Shown here in pieces: positions 53,196-60,720 of a DNA stretch of 64,000 bases; positions within the stretch are counted from its first letter, which is position 1; every line of letters begins with the position of its first letter. The stretch is from a candidate division WOR-3 bacterium (GTDB taxonomy: Bacteria > Hydrothermota > Tepidihabitantia > Tepidihabitantales > Tepidihabitantaceae). The position numbers were made by a program, and so were the translations under genes. Location of the stretch: NCBI GenBank assembly GCA_024653355.1, contig JANLFQ010000003.1:138944-202943 (forward strand). The letters are read 5' to 3'. The notes under the pieces are model-generated. The model saw only the letters and a program-made list of their open reading frames with translations, did not search any database and was not told where the DNA came from.

Positions 53196-55019
53196 TCAGG
53201 ACAAGGCGTAAACGGTAAGTAACTGGCCCCGGATTCGGTACTGGCGGAGTGGTTTCATCCGTTCCTTTATTTCCAAGGGCAATTTTTCCCAGAGGAGACG
53301 GTCAACTTCGTTTTCACCAAGAATGATATGGGTGATGCCAAACCGATTTATCGGGTCGTTGATATTTGCCCAGTCGGTAATGGCGACGGCCCGTTTTCGG
53401 GATTCAATCATCAAGGGTGGTGCCCAGGAGCCGGCGACGACCGCATCTTCGGGCAAAATCTGGTCAAGGTCACGGGCAGAAGAAATCAAGATGTAGGTGC
53501 GATTGGAAAACCAGTTGAAGAACTGCCCGAGATCAAGGCGCAGGGAAAACAAAAGCAGCAGGGCGGCGACAATTGCGTTCAGTGCCGGAATTTTGCCAAT
53601 TCTGTTTTTGGTTAAAAGACGGTAAAACAAGGCGCCAACTAAACTTGTTGTCAAGGCGATGATGAGGGCGATAACAGTTATGCCCAACTCGTCTCCCGGT
53701 GCCGGGTAGTTCCGGAAATTAGAGATGTAAAGTAGTAACTGAAGGGCAAGGGGCCAGAGATAGATGGCGTATAATATAATACGAAAGAAAGGACGCGAAC
53801 TTTTGGTGGGTGCTTTCTTTTTCTCAGCCCGAGAAGGACCGGGCGCTTTTTCCTTTCCAATCGAAGGCGGGGAAGAATTTGGTTTCGGGATAAGCCATTG
53901 GCTCAGGGTACTGGCAGCGGCGGCAATCAGCGGCGGCAGAATGATAATTTCGTAGCGGGGTGGCCGGTAGTTCATATAGCCAAGCATCAGAACGGCAAAG
54001 ATAAACCAGAAGAGGAGATATTGCCAAGACTGTCGTGTTCTTACATCGCGATGTCGGATGGCATGCCCGGGCAGGGACAAAAATCCTAATAGAGCAATCC
54101 ATACCAACCGGGGCAAAAGTTTTGAACGGACACCGATGGTGAATGTGTTGAATAGGTAGGCGATCAGGGTTTGAGGATGACCAGCAGGAGATTCACTTGA
54201 GTGGCGCAAGACATATTGAAGGTACTGATTGCGATAGGGAAGAAAGACCACTATCAACCACACTATTATTGCACCGATTGCCCCAGCGGTAAACCAGCCA
54301 ATGCTAACGAGAAATCGGCGGCGTTCTTCCTGCTGGGAACGAGTCGAGAGCCAACGGCTGATAAACAGCAGAAGGAGCGCCGGCAGGATAAAGGCGCCCG
54401 AGATTTTAATTAGCAAAAATGTGGCAAAGGCGCAAAAGCCAGTCAACAACATCAGAACCGGTTTTTCGAAAGACTTTACCCAGAAAAAACCGGTGAGTAA
54501 GAGAAATAGAATCTGGACGGTCTCAACAAGTCCAAGCCGGCTGTACATCACCAGGGGGTAACTCAAAGCAAGAAGCAGACCGGCGAGCAGTGCGGCGATT
54601 TCACCGCCGGCGCGGCGAATCAACAGCGCCATTATCAGTACGCCGATGACTCCGCTAATAACCGAAAGAAGTTTTACTTGGACGAAACCGATGCCAACCA
54701 GTTTGAATATCAGGGCAACGACGATGTTGACCAGCGGATAGATGCAGAAAGGCAAAAAGTCGTCCTGGTGCCAGTTGCCATAGAGGATGAAGTTACGTGC
54801 CGAATAGGTGTTTAAACTTTCATCGGTATAAGGGGCAAAGCTCCAGGAAAGGTCCGGGGGCGGGTCGGCACGCAGGTCAGCGATACGAAAAAGCAGGGCG
54901 ATTAAAAGGATGGCACTAAGGAGGAGCCAGAAGTGGCGGCGGCTGAAATGTTCAATCTGGTAAGCGAATTTAGGAGGGTTATCCTGAATAGTTTTCTTTG
55001 ATGAATGCTTTTGGTTCAT
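53196..55019 (-). CDS. GT-C family membrane glycosyltransferase (GT39/ArnT-like)
   Basis: This 607-residue protein has about a dozen membrane helices. The first extracytoplasmic loop contains an acidic pair (TDESLNTYSARNF), the usual GT-C catalytic position, and a long C-terminal soluble part follows (LDQILPEDAVVAGSWAPPL). Such enzymes transfer sugars from polyprenyl phosphates to proteins, lipid A or glycans outside the membrane. A basic linker (EKKKAPTKSSRP) divides the membrane part. It lies 4 bases after the PAS gene on the same strand, so co-transcription is very likely. The acceptor is unknown. Confidence 0.82.
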   Translation of the reverse strand: MNQKHSSKKTIQDNPPKFAYQIEHFSRRHFWLLLSAILLIALLFRIADLRADPPPDLSWSFAPYTDESLNTYSARNFILYGNWHQDDFLPFCIYPLVNIVVALIFKLVGIGFVQVKLLSVISGVIGVLIMALLIRRAGGEIAALLAGLLLALSYPLVMYSRLGLVETVQILFLLLTGFFWVKSFEKPVLMLLTGFCAFATFLLIKISGAFILPALLLLFISRWLSTRSQQEERRRFLVSIGWFTAGAIGAIIVWLIVVFLPYRNQYLQYVLRHSSESPAGHPQTLIAYLFNTFTIGVRSKLLPRLVWIALLGFLSLPGHAIRHRDVRTRQSWQYLLFWFIFAVLMLGYMNYRPPRYEIIILPPLIAAAASTLSQWLIPKPNSSPPSIGKEKAPGPSRAEKKKAPTKSSRPFFRIILYAIYLWPLALQLLLYISNFRNYPAPGDELGITVIALIIALTTSLVGALFYRLLTKNRIGKIPALNAIVAALLLLFSLRLDLGQFFNWFSNRTYILISSARDLDQILPEDAVVAGSWAPPLMIESRKRAVAITDWANINDPINRFGITHIILGENEVDRLLWEKLPLEIKERMKPLRQYRIRGQLLTVYALS

Positions 55020-55023
55020 CCAG

Positions 55024-56790
55024 TTATTTGCCCCAGCGGTCGAACTCCTGCTTGATGCCGCTCAGGAGTTTTTCGAAAAACTCCCGGCGTCGGGTTAGTT
55101 CCTGCTGGGCATGGACCCGGCGGGTTATGTCAAAGCCGATATCTAAGATGCCAATTACTTCGTTGTTGGCGTTACGCCAGGGTTGTTTGGCAATTGCCAG
55201 CCAGACGGTTGTTTCCTGTTTGGGGTCACCGAGCGCGAACTCCAGTTGTGCTCCTTTGCCCGTTTCCAGGACCTGGCGGTCATAAGAACCTATGAGCGCG
55301 GTGACCGTGGCAGGGAACAGTTCCGCATCGGTTTTGCCGACAATGTCGGTGCCGGCACCGAGCAACCTTTGGGCGGTTTCATTGGCGGTGACATAACGGT
55401 GTTCCCGGTCTTTAAAAGCGATTAACACCAGCGGGTTTTCGATAATCGCCTTAAGACGTGATTCGGAATCCTGCCACGCCTGCTCTATCTTTTTCCGGCT
55501 GGACAAATTTTTCATGAGAGCCAGCGCACCGTTGTCCAACGGGTAGGTGGTCAAAGAAAACCAGCCAGCAAACCGGTCGCGGCCATCGGTGTAAAAAAAC
55601 TCCTGGTACTGAGGAGTGCGTTCAAGCAGGGTCCGGCGCAAAGGCACCGCCATTCCGGTTTTTTCCATTTCGGGGTAAAGTTCCCACAGCCGTTTGCCCA
55701 GCGCTTCGGCAGCGGTGACCCGGGTCTCCTTTTCGGCACCTTTGCTCCAGGCGGTTACTGTCCATTCCTGGTTAATGGCGAAGAAGCCGTCACTGGGGCT
55801 GGTGAGAAGCGAGCCGATGTCGGCGTTTTTTTTGTTTAACAGTTCCTCCAGTTGTTTCTCCCGGGTAATGTCAATCGCAAGGGCTTCAAATGTTCGGCGG
55901 CTGGCGAACGTTATTGCCCGACCGGTCATTTTGACCCAGGTCGTTTCGTTCGTGTTTTTTACGACCCGGAACTGGTAATCAGGAGGATAACTGCCGGTCT
56001 TTTTTGCTTCTGACTCAATCTGCTTGACCCGGCTGATGTCTTCGGGGTGGATGTGCGCGAAGAGTGCGGAGTTGTCGGTCATAACCGCTTCCCGGGATAC
56101 GCCAAAGATATTTTCGACCGAAGGGCTGATGGCGATGATGCGTCCTTCTTCGCTGAATCGGATGATACATACATCTTGGGCGGAATCTACCAGACCGCGA
56201 TACCGTTCTTCGCTCTCGCGCAACGCCTGTTCGATTTTTCTGCGGGCGAACTCAACATCGCGAATGTCAGCCGGCGCCGCTGCCCAGTTTTTCTCAATTT
56301 GCTGATTTTCCGCGATTTGTTCCTGAACTTTTTTTAATTCGGTGAGGTCTTCATAAATTATGGCAATTTGCTGAACCACGCCTTCGGCGTTCAGTAAAGG
56401 GAAAGCGGTGGTGCGGATACATACCTTTTTCCCGGGCGTGCTGGCGAGCCCGAGTTCAGCGGCATCGTACCAGAAAGGCGGTGTTTCGACCCGGGCACCG
56501 GCAAGCAACCGTTTAATCTGAGGCTCAAGCAATCCGGTGCGTTTTAACCCCTTTTCTTCAAATAAGTTTATGCCGGGCGGTGGCAATTTACCAAGCAACC
56601 GTTCGGCGGCTTTATTGCTTTTAACCAGGTTGCCAGCGGTATCGAATATCTCCACGCCTACCGGACAGAAGTCAACGAAACTGTCGAATAGGACCCGGGC
56701 CCGGGCTTCGGCTTTTTTTCTTTCTGCTTCTTCAAATGCCGCTTGTTCTTCAAGCAGCCGCTTGGGGTCAGGTCCCTTGGGGAAAAGCAT
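55024..56790 (-). CDS. Multi-PAS-domain sensor protein without output domain
   Basis: This 588-residue soluble protein starts with a charged coiled coil (LLEEQAAFEEAERKKAEAR). It has about four PAS/PAC units (roughly 45-160, 190-310, 330-440 and 455-575), recognised by VEIFDTAGNLVKSNKAAERL, DVCIIRFSEEGRIIAISPSV, INQEWTVTAWSKGAEKET and VLIAFKDREHRYVTANETA with their PAC tails. It ends shortly after the last PAC in EFFEKLLSGIKQEFDRWGK. No histidine kinase, GGDEF or other effector follows, and the next gene is a glycosyltransferase. It could act through protein partners or be the sensor half of a split kinase. No TM helix is seen. Confidence 0.85.
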   Translation of the reverse strand: MLFPKGPDPKRLLEEQAAFEEAERKKAEARARVLFDSFVDFCPVGVEIFDTAGNLVKSNKAAERLLGKLPPPGINLFEEKGLKRTGLLEPQIKRLLAGARVETPPFWYDAAELGLASTPGKKVCIRTTAFPLLNAEGVVQQIAIIYEDLTELKKVQEQIAENQQIEKNWAAAPADIRDVEFARRKIEQALRESEERYRGLVDSAQDVCIIRFSEEGRIIAISPSVENIFGVSREAVMTDNSALFAHIHPEDISRVKQIESEAKKTGSYPPDYQFRVVKNTNETTWVKMTGRAITFASRRTFEALAIDITREKQLEELLNKKNADIGSLLTSPSDGFFAINQEWTVTAWSKGAEKETRVTAAEALGKRLWELYPEMEKTGMAVPLRRTLLERTPQYQEFFYTDGRDRFAGWFSLTTYPLDNGALALMKNLSSRKKIEQAWQDSESRLKAIIENPLVLIAFKDREHRYVTANETAQRLLGAGTDIVGKTDAELFPATVTALIGSYDRQVLETGKGAQLEFALGDPKQETTVWLAIAKQPWRNANNEVIGILDIGFDITRRVHAQQELTRRREFFEKLLSGIKQEFDRWGK

Positions 56791-56812
56791 ATTTCGATTA
56801 TTAGCTTTCGTA

Positions 56813-56885
56813 AGCCGGCGGCCCGGCTCGAACGGGCGACCTGCGGTTTACGAAACCGCTGCTCTGCCTGCTGAGCTACGCCGGC
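56813..56885 (-). tRNA. tRNA-Thr (anticodon CGT)
   Basis: On the minus strand the cloverleaf is complete. The acceptor stem is GCCGGCG with CGCCGGC, the D arm is GCTC...GAGC, and the anticodon stem GCGGT/ACCGC encloses the loop TTCGTAA (anticodon CGT, reading ACG). The variable loop is AGGTC, and the T arm is GCCCG-TTCGAGC-CGGGC. The discriminator is T and no CCA is encoded, so a CCA-adding enzyme is needed. It has its own promoter, and the PAS gene starts 22 bases after its 3' end. Confidence 0.95.
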
Positions 56886-56897
56886 ATTTTTCGAACG

Positions 56898-56926
56898 ATT
56901 TTAGCGATTAGACTGGCTCTGGTCAA
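56898..56926 (-). promoter_or_regulatory. Promoter of tRNA-Thr
   Basis: On the minus strand TTGACC (56926-56921), a 17-base spacer and TAAAAT (56903-56898) stand 12 bases before the mature tRNA end. This gives an independent check of the promoter consensus used elsewhere in the window. Confidence 0.7.
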
Positions 56927-57512
56927 GGAGACGGTATTTCTGGGTGATTACCGTTAAAAAAAATATGATTGGTTAATTCCGAAGTAAAAGGTGTTTTACT
57001 CGTACAGTTTATATACGAAAAAATGGTGAAAAGTGACAAAATTTCATCCCCTCCACCGTCCGGGGGCAATTCCCAGGATAGCCTCCAGCGCTCACTGGTT
57101 TATTATCCTTTTCAACATATCTATTTTAATTTGGACAACTTCCCCGGGCAAAATTCAACAGTCTATGTTATTGATAATCAGAATGGTTATGTCCTGATTC
57201 CAAACAGTTTCTCTATCGAGATATGTTGTACCGTTAAATTGCCATCTGGTCCAATATAGACTTTGCTGTTATGCCCTGATTTCTGCCTCAGGGTTTGTAA
57301 TCCAATTTATGGTTAGGGTCGCATCCGAGTGAAAATCAAGTTTACTGACCCTTTCGCCCCAAAGTTTTTTCACTTACGACGCGCAAACTTGTAAATCAGG
57401 TGCTTTTGGCGAAAAGCCGAAAGGCAGGTTAGCAATTAAGTGAGGAAACTTTTGAAATTATGAGGAAAACTGGAAACGGTTGTTTTTCGACGGAGTGAGA
57501 AGTTGATATGTT
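56927..57512. other. Gene-less A/T-rich stretch with two small hairpins
   Basis: About 590 bases between the tRNA promoter and the end of the sorting-domain gene hold no supported gene. A 96-codon frame at 56969-57259 has no ribosome site, mixed codon use and no recognisable motif. Small hairpins are CCCTGA/TCAGGG (57274-57293, 8-base loop) and GCTTTT/AAAAGC (57402-57417, 4-base loop). Either might help end transcription from the sorting-domain gene, but neither has a T tract on the needed strand. Confidence 0.5.
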
Positions 57513-58988
57513 TTATGGCAGGCGAACCAACCGTTTGATTGTCGGCGGTGTAGTTTGAATGCGGGCGAAGTAGGTTCCGGCAGGAAGATGGCGCAAATTG
57601 ATGAGCGAACCGGGCGTAACGGTCTGGGCTAACACAGGGCTACCAGAGATGTTAAACAGGGTAATGGTTATTGATTGTTCAAGAGAGCGTTCAGAGATTA
57701 GTCGGACCGATGAATGTGCCGGGTTGGGGACGAAAGATATGTCTGATAGAACTTTGCCTGTTTGCTCAGTGATGCCGGTGCCGATGACGATGAAGGTGTC
57801 GGGTTGCGTGGTGACAGGAGCCATTCCGTCGGAAAAACGGAAGTAGAATTGATGCGAGCCCGGGGGAAATCCGGAACGCCTGATTGAAAAGACAACGCCA
57901 TTTGCATACTTATGGCTTGTTGGAATCAGGTTGAATGTGTTGTCGTCAACTATGACGGTGCTAATTGGTGGTAAGTTGGTGTCGGTGTCGATATAACGAA
58001 CGTTGAACCAGAAGGGGGTGGTTTCTTCTCCGGTGTCGGGTATGACCCGGGCGTTGGTGAGTTGGGGTGGCGCATTTTGGTTAACAGTAAATGCTGGTGT
58101 TCGATTGGCGTAGAAACGGCAGGGCACAGTCGTATCGCGAACATAACTGCCACCAATGGGATAAACCGCCTGGGTAACAGCCGCCGCATAAAGGTAGCCA
58201 GACGAGTTAGGCCAGGGTCCAAATCTACGGTCGGCGGTAAATCGTGATATCGGACAGCGAAGGGAGAGGAGGTTACCGTTGGTCTGGGCTTCGATATCCC
58301 CGACCCGTTCGTACGACTGGGTATAACGGTTGATGGCGTAGAGACCGGTGGTGTAGATTGTAAGGATGTTGGCATAACTCATTACGAAGATGAAGGTGTC
58401 AGAAGGTGCTTCGGGGTTGACAAAACCCAAAGAGTAGATGTAATAAGGTTGCGGGAATGTGTAGGTGGGCCAGCTGTTATGGTTGTTGCGGAGACGGGCG
58501 TAAAAGTAGTCGTTAGAGCGGGAAACCCAGGCGCCAGTAAGGTCTAACCAGGGTCCTTCAGGTTGGATGGCATCACCAACGGTCTCGGCAGCGACCGATG
58601 CCAATAGCGCCGAGCCCGGTGGCCAGATGTTGTCAATGTTGAAAGGCGAGTACGTGGCATATCCTGATTCATCGGCAGCGCGGATGTAATAATAAACGTT
58701 ACCAGATACCGGCGCGACAAGGGACGTTTGCCAGGTGCTTTCGTATCCGGGTGCGGTGAGACGGGTCATAATTGCTTCCTGCCAGGAGTTTTGGCCGTCA
58801 AGAGAGTAAAAAAGTGTTACCGTTGAGTTCCGGTTTTCTGTTTGGGGGGCAAAATGGCAGTCGACATTGATAAATACCGTTTGTGCGGGAGCAGGCGCTG
58901 AGTTGCAAACGGCGGATAATGTCGGTTGTGCCGCGGCGATTTTCAAGAAGATGAGGGTTGACAGTCCAACGGCTCGGGTTATGAGCAT
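57513..58988 (-). CDS. Secreted protein with type IX-like C-terminal sorting domain
   Basis: The 491-residue protein has an N-terminal signal peptide (MLITRAVGLSTLIFLKIAAAQ). A beta-rich body follows, with an Ig/FN3-like first part (VTLFYSLDGQNSWQEAIMT, VYYYIRAADESGYATYSPF). A C-terminal 75-residue Por-secretion-type tail ends it (FVPNPAHSSVRLIS, ITLFNISGSPVLAQTV, LINLRHLPAGTYFARIQT, RLVRLP). This tail directs export through the type IX machinery in Bacteroidota and relatives. The central function is unknown. The frame is open 34 codons further upstream, but ATG 58988 begins the signal peptide and lies 5 bases after the promoter. Confidence 0.85.
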   Translation of the reverse strand: MLITRAVGLSTLIFLKIAAAQPTLSAVCNSAPAPAQTVFINVDCHFAPQTENRNSTVTLFYSLDGQNSWQEAIMTRLTAPGYESTWQTSLVAPVSGNVYYYIRAADESGYATYSPFNIDNIWPPGSALLASVAAETVGDAIQPEGPWLDLTGAWVSRSNDYFYARLRNNHNSWPTYTFPQPYYIYSLGFVNPEAPSDTFIFVMSYANILTIYTTGLYAINRYTQSYERVGDIEAQTNGNLLSLRCPISRFTADRRFGPWPNSSGYLYAAAVTQAVYPIGGSYVRDTTVPCRFYANRTPAFTVNQNAPPQLTNARVIPDTGEETTPFWFNVRYIDTDTNLPPISTVIVDDNTFNLIPTSHKYANGVVFSIRRSGFPPGSHQFYFRFSDGMAPVTTQPDTFIVIGTGITEQTGKVLSDISFVPNPAHSSVRLISERSLEQSITITLFNISGSPVLAQTVTPGSLINLRHLPAGTYFARIQTTPPTIKRLVRLP

Positions 58989-58993
58989 AGAAA

Positions 58994-59023
58994 ATTTTAT
59001 CCCAAAACGACAATAGTGGTCAA
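58994..59023 (-). promoter_or_regulatory. Leaderless-type promoter of the sorting-domain gene
   Basis: On the minus strand TTGACC (59023-59018), an 18-base spacer and TAAAAT (58999-58994) are followed by 5 bases and ATG 58988. Shifting the -10 by one base (GATAAA) would give a 17-base spacer. Confidence 0.55.
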
Positions 59024-59078
59024 GTATTTTCTGTATTTTGAGTTGATTTATGGGCGGGCGATGGATTTTCCGGTTTAG

Positions 59079-59106
59079 TTTACATCGCACCGAAATTTGT
59101 TATTAT
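59079..59106 (+). promoter_or_regulatory. Promoter of the peroxiredoxin gene
   Basis: TTTACA (59079-59084), a 16-base spacer and TATTAT (59101-59106) are followed by a leader of about 29 bases. The leader contains AGGAGG (59131-59136), 5 bases before ATG 59142, so this is a conventional leadered transcript. Confidence 0.5.
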
Positions 59107-59141
59107 TAGTATTAGTAGGAGACAACCAAAAGGAGGAGCAG

Positions 59142-59816
59142 ATGGAAAACAACACCGAAAGAAGAAGTATGCCCCTTTTAGGGGACGATTTTCCCGAAAT
59201 CAAGGTGCCGACAACGCACGGGCTGATAGAACTGCCGAAGTTCTTTGCCGGCAAGTGGTTTGTGTTATTCAGCCACCCCGCCGATTTTACGCCGGTGTGT
59301 ACGACGGAATTTGTTGCCTTTCAAAAGCGCTACGATAAATTTCGGCGTCTGAACTGTGAACTAATCGGTTTGAGTGTTGACCAGGTGTTCTCTCATATCA
59401 AGTGGGAGGAGTGGATTAAAGAGAAACTGGGCGTTGAGATTGAATTTCCGATTATCGCCGATACGGGTCGTGTTGCCAGTATGTTAGGGTTAATTCATCC
59501 TAATAAGGGGACGAATACGGTTCGGGCGGTTTTTGTGGTTGATGACCGGGGTAAGATTCGGATTATTCTTTACTATCCCCAGGAGCTGGGACGAAATATG
59601 GACGAAATTTTGCGGGCGGTTGAGGCGATGCAGATTGCCGATAAGTACAAGGTGGCAATGCCCGCAAACTGGCCCAACAATGAACTCATTCAGGACCGGG
59701 TGATTGTGCCGCCGGCGAGCGATGTTAAGACCGCAAAAGAGCGGTTAGAAAAGGCAAAGGCGGGCGAATTTGAGTGTTTTGATTGGTGGCTCTGCCACAA
59801 GAAGTTAAACCGATAG
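59142..59816 (+). CDS. Peroxiredoxin, Prx6/archaeal 1-Cys-like type
   Basis: The 224-residue peroxiredoxin has the peroxidatic cysteine in [29 protein letters not shown] and [17 protein letters not shown]. The C-terminal extension ends [10 protein letters not shown]. The long C-terminal arm with extra cysteines (ECFDWWLC) is shared with thermophile and archaeal Prx6-group enzymes, where it supplies resolving cysteines. The protein reduces H2O2 and organic peroxides. Its ATG has an excellent AGGAGG site. It is followed after 11 bases by a ferritin-like gene, an oxidative-stress pair. Confidence 0.92.
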   Translation: MENNTERRSMPLLGDDFPEIKVPTTHGLIELPKFFAGKWFVLFSHPADFTPVCTTEFVAFQKRYDKFRRLNCELIGLSVDQVFSHIKWEEWIKEKLGVEIEFPIIADTGRVASMLGLIHPNKGTNTVRAVFVVDDRGKIRIILYYPQELGRNMDEILRAVEAMQIADKYKVAMPANWPNNELIQDRVIVPPASDVKTAKERLEKAKAGEFECFDWWLCHKKLNR

Positions 59817-59827
59817 GGGAGGCGAAG

Positions 59828-60112
59828 ATGCTTTCGCGAATCCCGATAGATATTGACGAAGTTAAAAAAGAGCGGCTTGATTTAGAAATTTTGCGGGCGG
59901 CGATGATTGCTGAGCTGGATGCGATAAATCTCTATGAGCAGATGGCAGCAATGGTTGAAGATGAAACAATAAGAAGGGTGTTAATGGATGTGGCTCGGGA
60001 GGAAAAGACCCACTTAGGAGAGTTTGAGGCTTTGCTTTTGAAGTTCGATAAAGAGCAGCAGGAGGAGTTGAAGGCGGGTGAGGAAGAGGTTGAGGAGTTG
60101 ATGGAGGATTAG
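59828..60112 (+). CDS. Small ferritin-like / rubrerythrin-like diiron protein
   Basis: This 94-residue two-helix protein has the diiron-type glutamates in AELDAINLYEQ and AREEKTHLGEF. The length and EAI-x-Y / EEK-x-H pattern fit the half-ferritin family, which dimerises to complete the four-helix bundle. Some relatives are cargo of encapsulin shells, but no encapsulin gene lies in the window. The acidic tail (AGEEEVEELMED) is notable. ATG 59828 has GGGGAGG upstream. The position after peroxiredoxin suggests iron or peroxide handling. Confidence 0.8.
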   Translation: MLSRIPIDIDEVKKERLDLEILRAAMIAELDAINLYEQMAAMVEDETIRRVLMDVAREEKTHLGEFEALLLKFDKEQQEELKAGEEEVEELMED

Positions 60113-60135
60113 TTTAAAGGCGTTTCGGGAAATAT

Positions 60136-60162
60136 TTGTCCGCGTGATATTTTCAGTATAAT
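60136..60162 (+). promoter_or_regulatory. Leaderless-type promoter of the 60172 gene
   Basis: A perfect TATAAT (60157-60162) stands 9 bases before ATG 60172. The -35 is weaker: TTGTCC (60136-60141) with a 15-base spacer, or TATTTG (60134-60139) with 17. Confidence 0.5.
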
Positions 60163-60171
60163 TTGTCCTCT

Positions 60172-60714
60172 ATGACAATTCCGGAAGAAGAGAAACAGAC
60201 AGGCGAAGATTCGAGCCGGACGGAACCCGCTTTCTGGCAAAAACCGGCATTTTTTATTCCGGTGGTGGCGTTTTTGCTTCTGGTGCTGACCCTAGCGGTG
60301 ATTGTGGTTGTGAAGAATGCCGGGCGGGTACAGATTGGGCCCGCGCCGGTCCCTCAGGCGCCAATTTTGCCTGACACGACGATGGGTCGGGTGCGGCGAC
60401 AACTGGCGCGGGGTATTAAGAGACTGGAGCGGCGGTTACAAGAGTATCGGGGAAAAATTGAGACCCTATCTTTCTATCAGGATTCACTTTACAAAAGTTG
60501 CAGTCTGGGGTTGAAGCAACTGGCGATTGAGTTCGCTGCGGTGGAGAGTGCTCGTTCCTATGCAGAGCGTAAACCCCTTTTTACTAGGGCAAGAAAGATG
60601 TATGTGGAGTTGCGTAATAGTGTCAACGACTTTGCCCTTTCGGTTGATTCGGCAATTACCGGTCGAGTTCTCGACTCTTTGGACCAGGAGTTCCGTAAGT
60701 TGATCAGCGAATAG
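60172..60714 (+). CDS. Small single-pass membrane protein, family unknown
   Basis: The 180-residue protein has an acidic N-terminus (PEEEKQTGEDSSRTE), one membrane helix (FFIPVVAFLLLVLTLAVIVVV) and a proline-rich linker (GPAPVPQAPILPD). A long helical, probably coiled-coil domain follows (VRRQLARGIKRLERRLQEYR through VDSAITGRVLDSLDQEFRKL). I do not recognise a family. The layout fits a periplasmic or cytoplasmic structural protein. It precedes purL by 6 bases and probably carries purL on its transcript. ATG 60172 is favoured by the TATAAT 9 bases upstream. Confidence 0.75.
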   Translation: MTIPEEEKQTGEDSSRTEPAFWQKPAFFIPVVAFLLLVLTLAVIVVVKNAGRVQIGPAPVPQAPILPDTTMGRVRRQLARGIKRLERRLQEYRGKIETLSFYQDSLYKSCSLGLKQLAIEFAAVESARSYAERKPLFTRARKMYVELRNSVNDFALSVDSAITGRVLDSLDQEFRKLISE

Positions 60715-60720
60715 GAAGCA

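Noticed and set aside
56969-57259. 96-codon frame on the plus strand in the tRNA/sorting-gene gap
   Set aside because: No Shine-Dalgarno or close promoter, no recognisable motif, and composition like the surrounding non-coding A/T-rich DNA. A tiny gene cannot be fully excluded.
57274-57293. CCCTGA/TCAGGG hairpin as terminator of the sorting-domain gene
   Set aside because: Only a 6-base stem, the T-rich tail lies on the plus strand whereas the gene is on the minus strand, and it is 220 bases past the stop.
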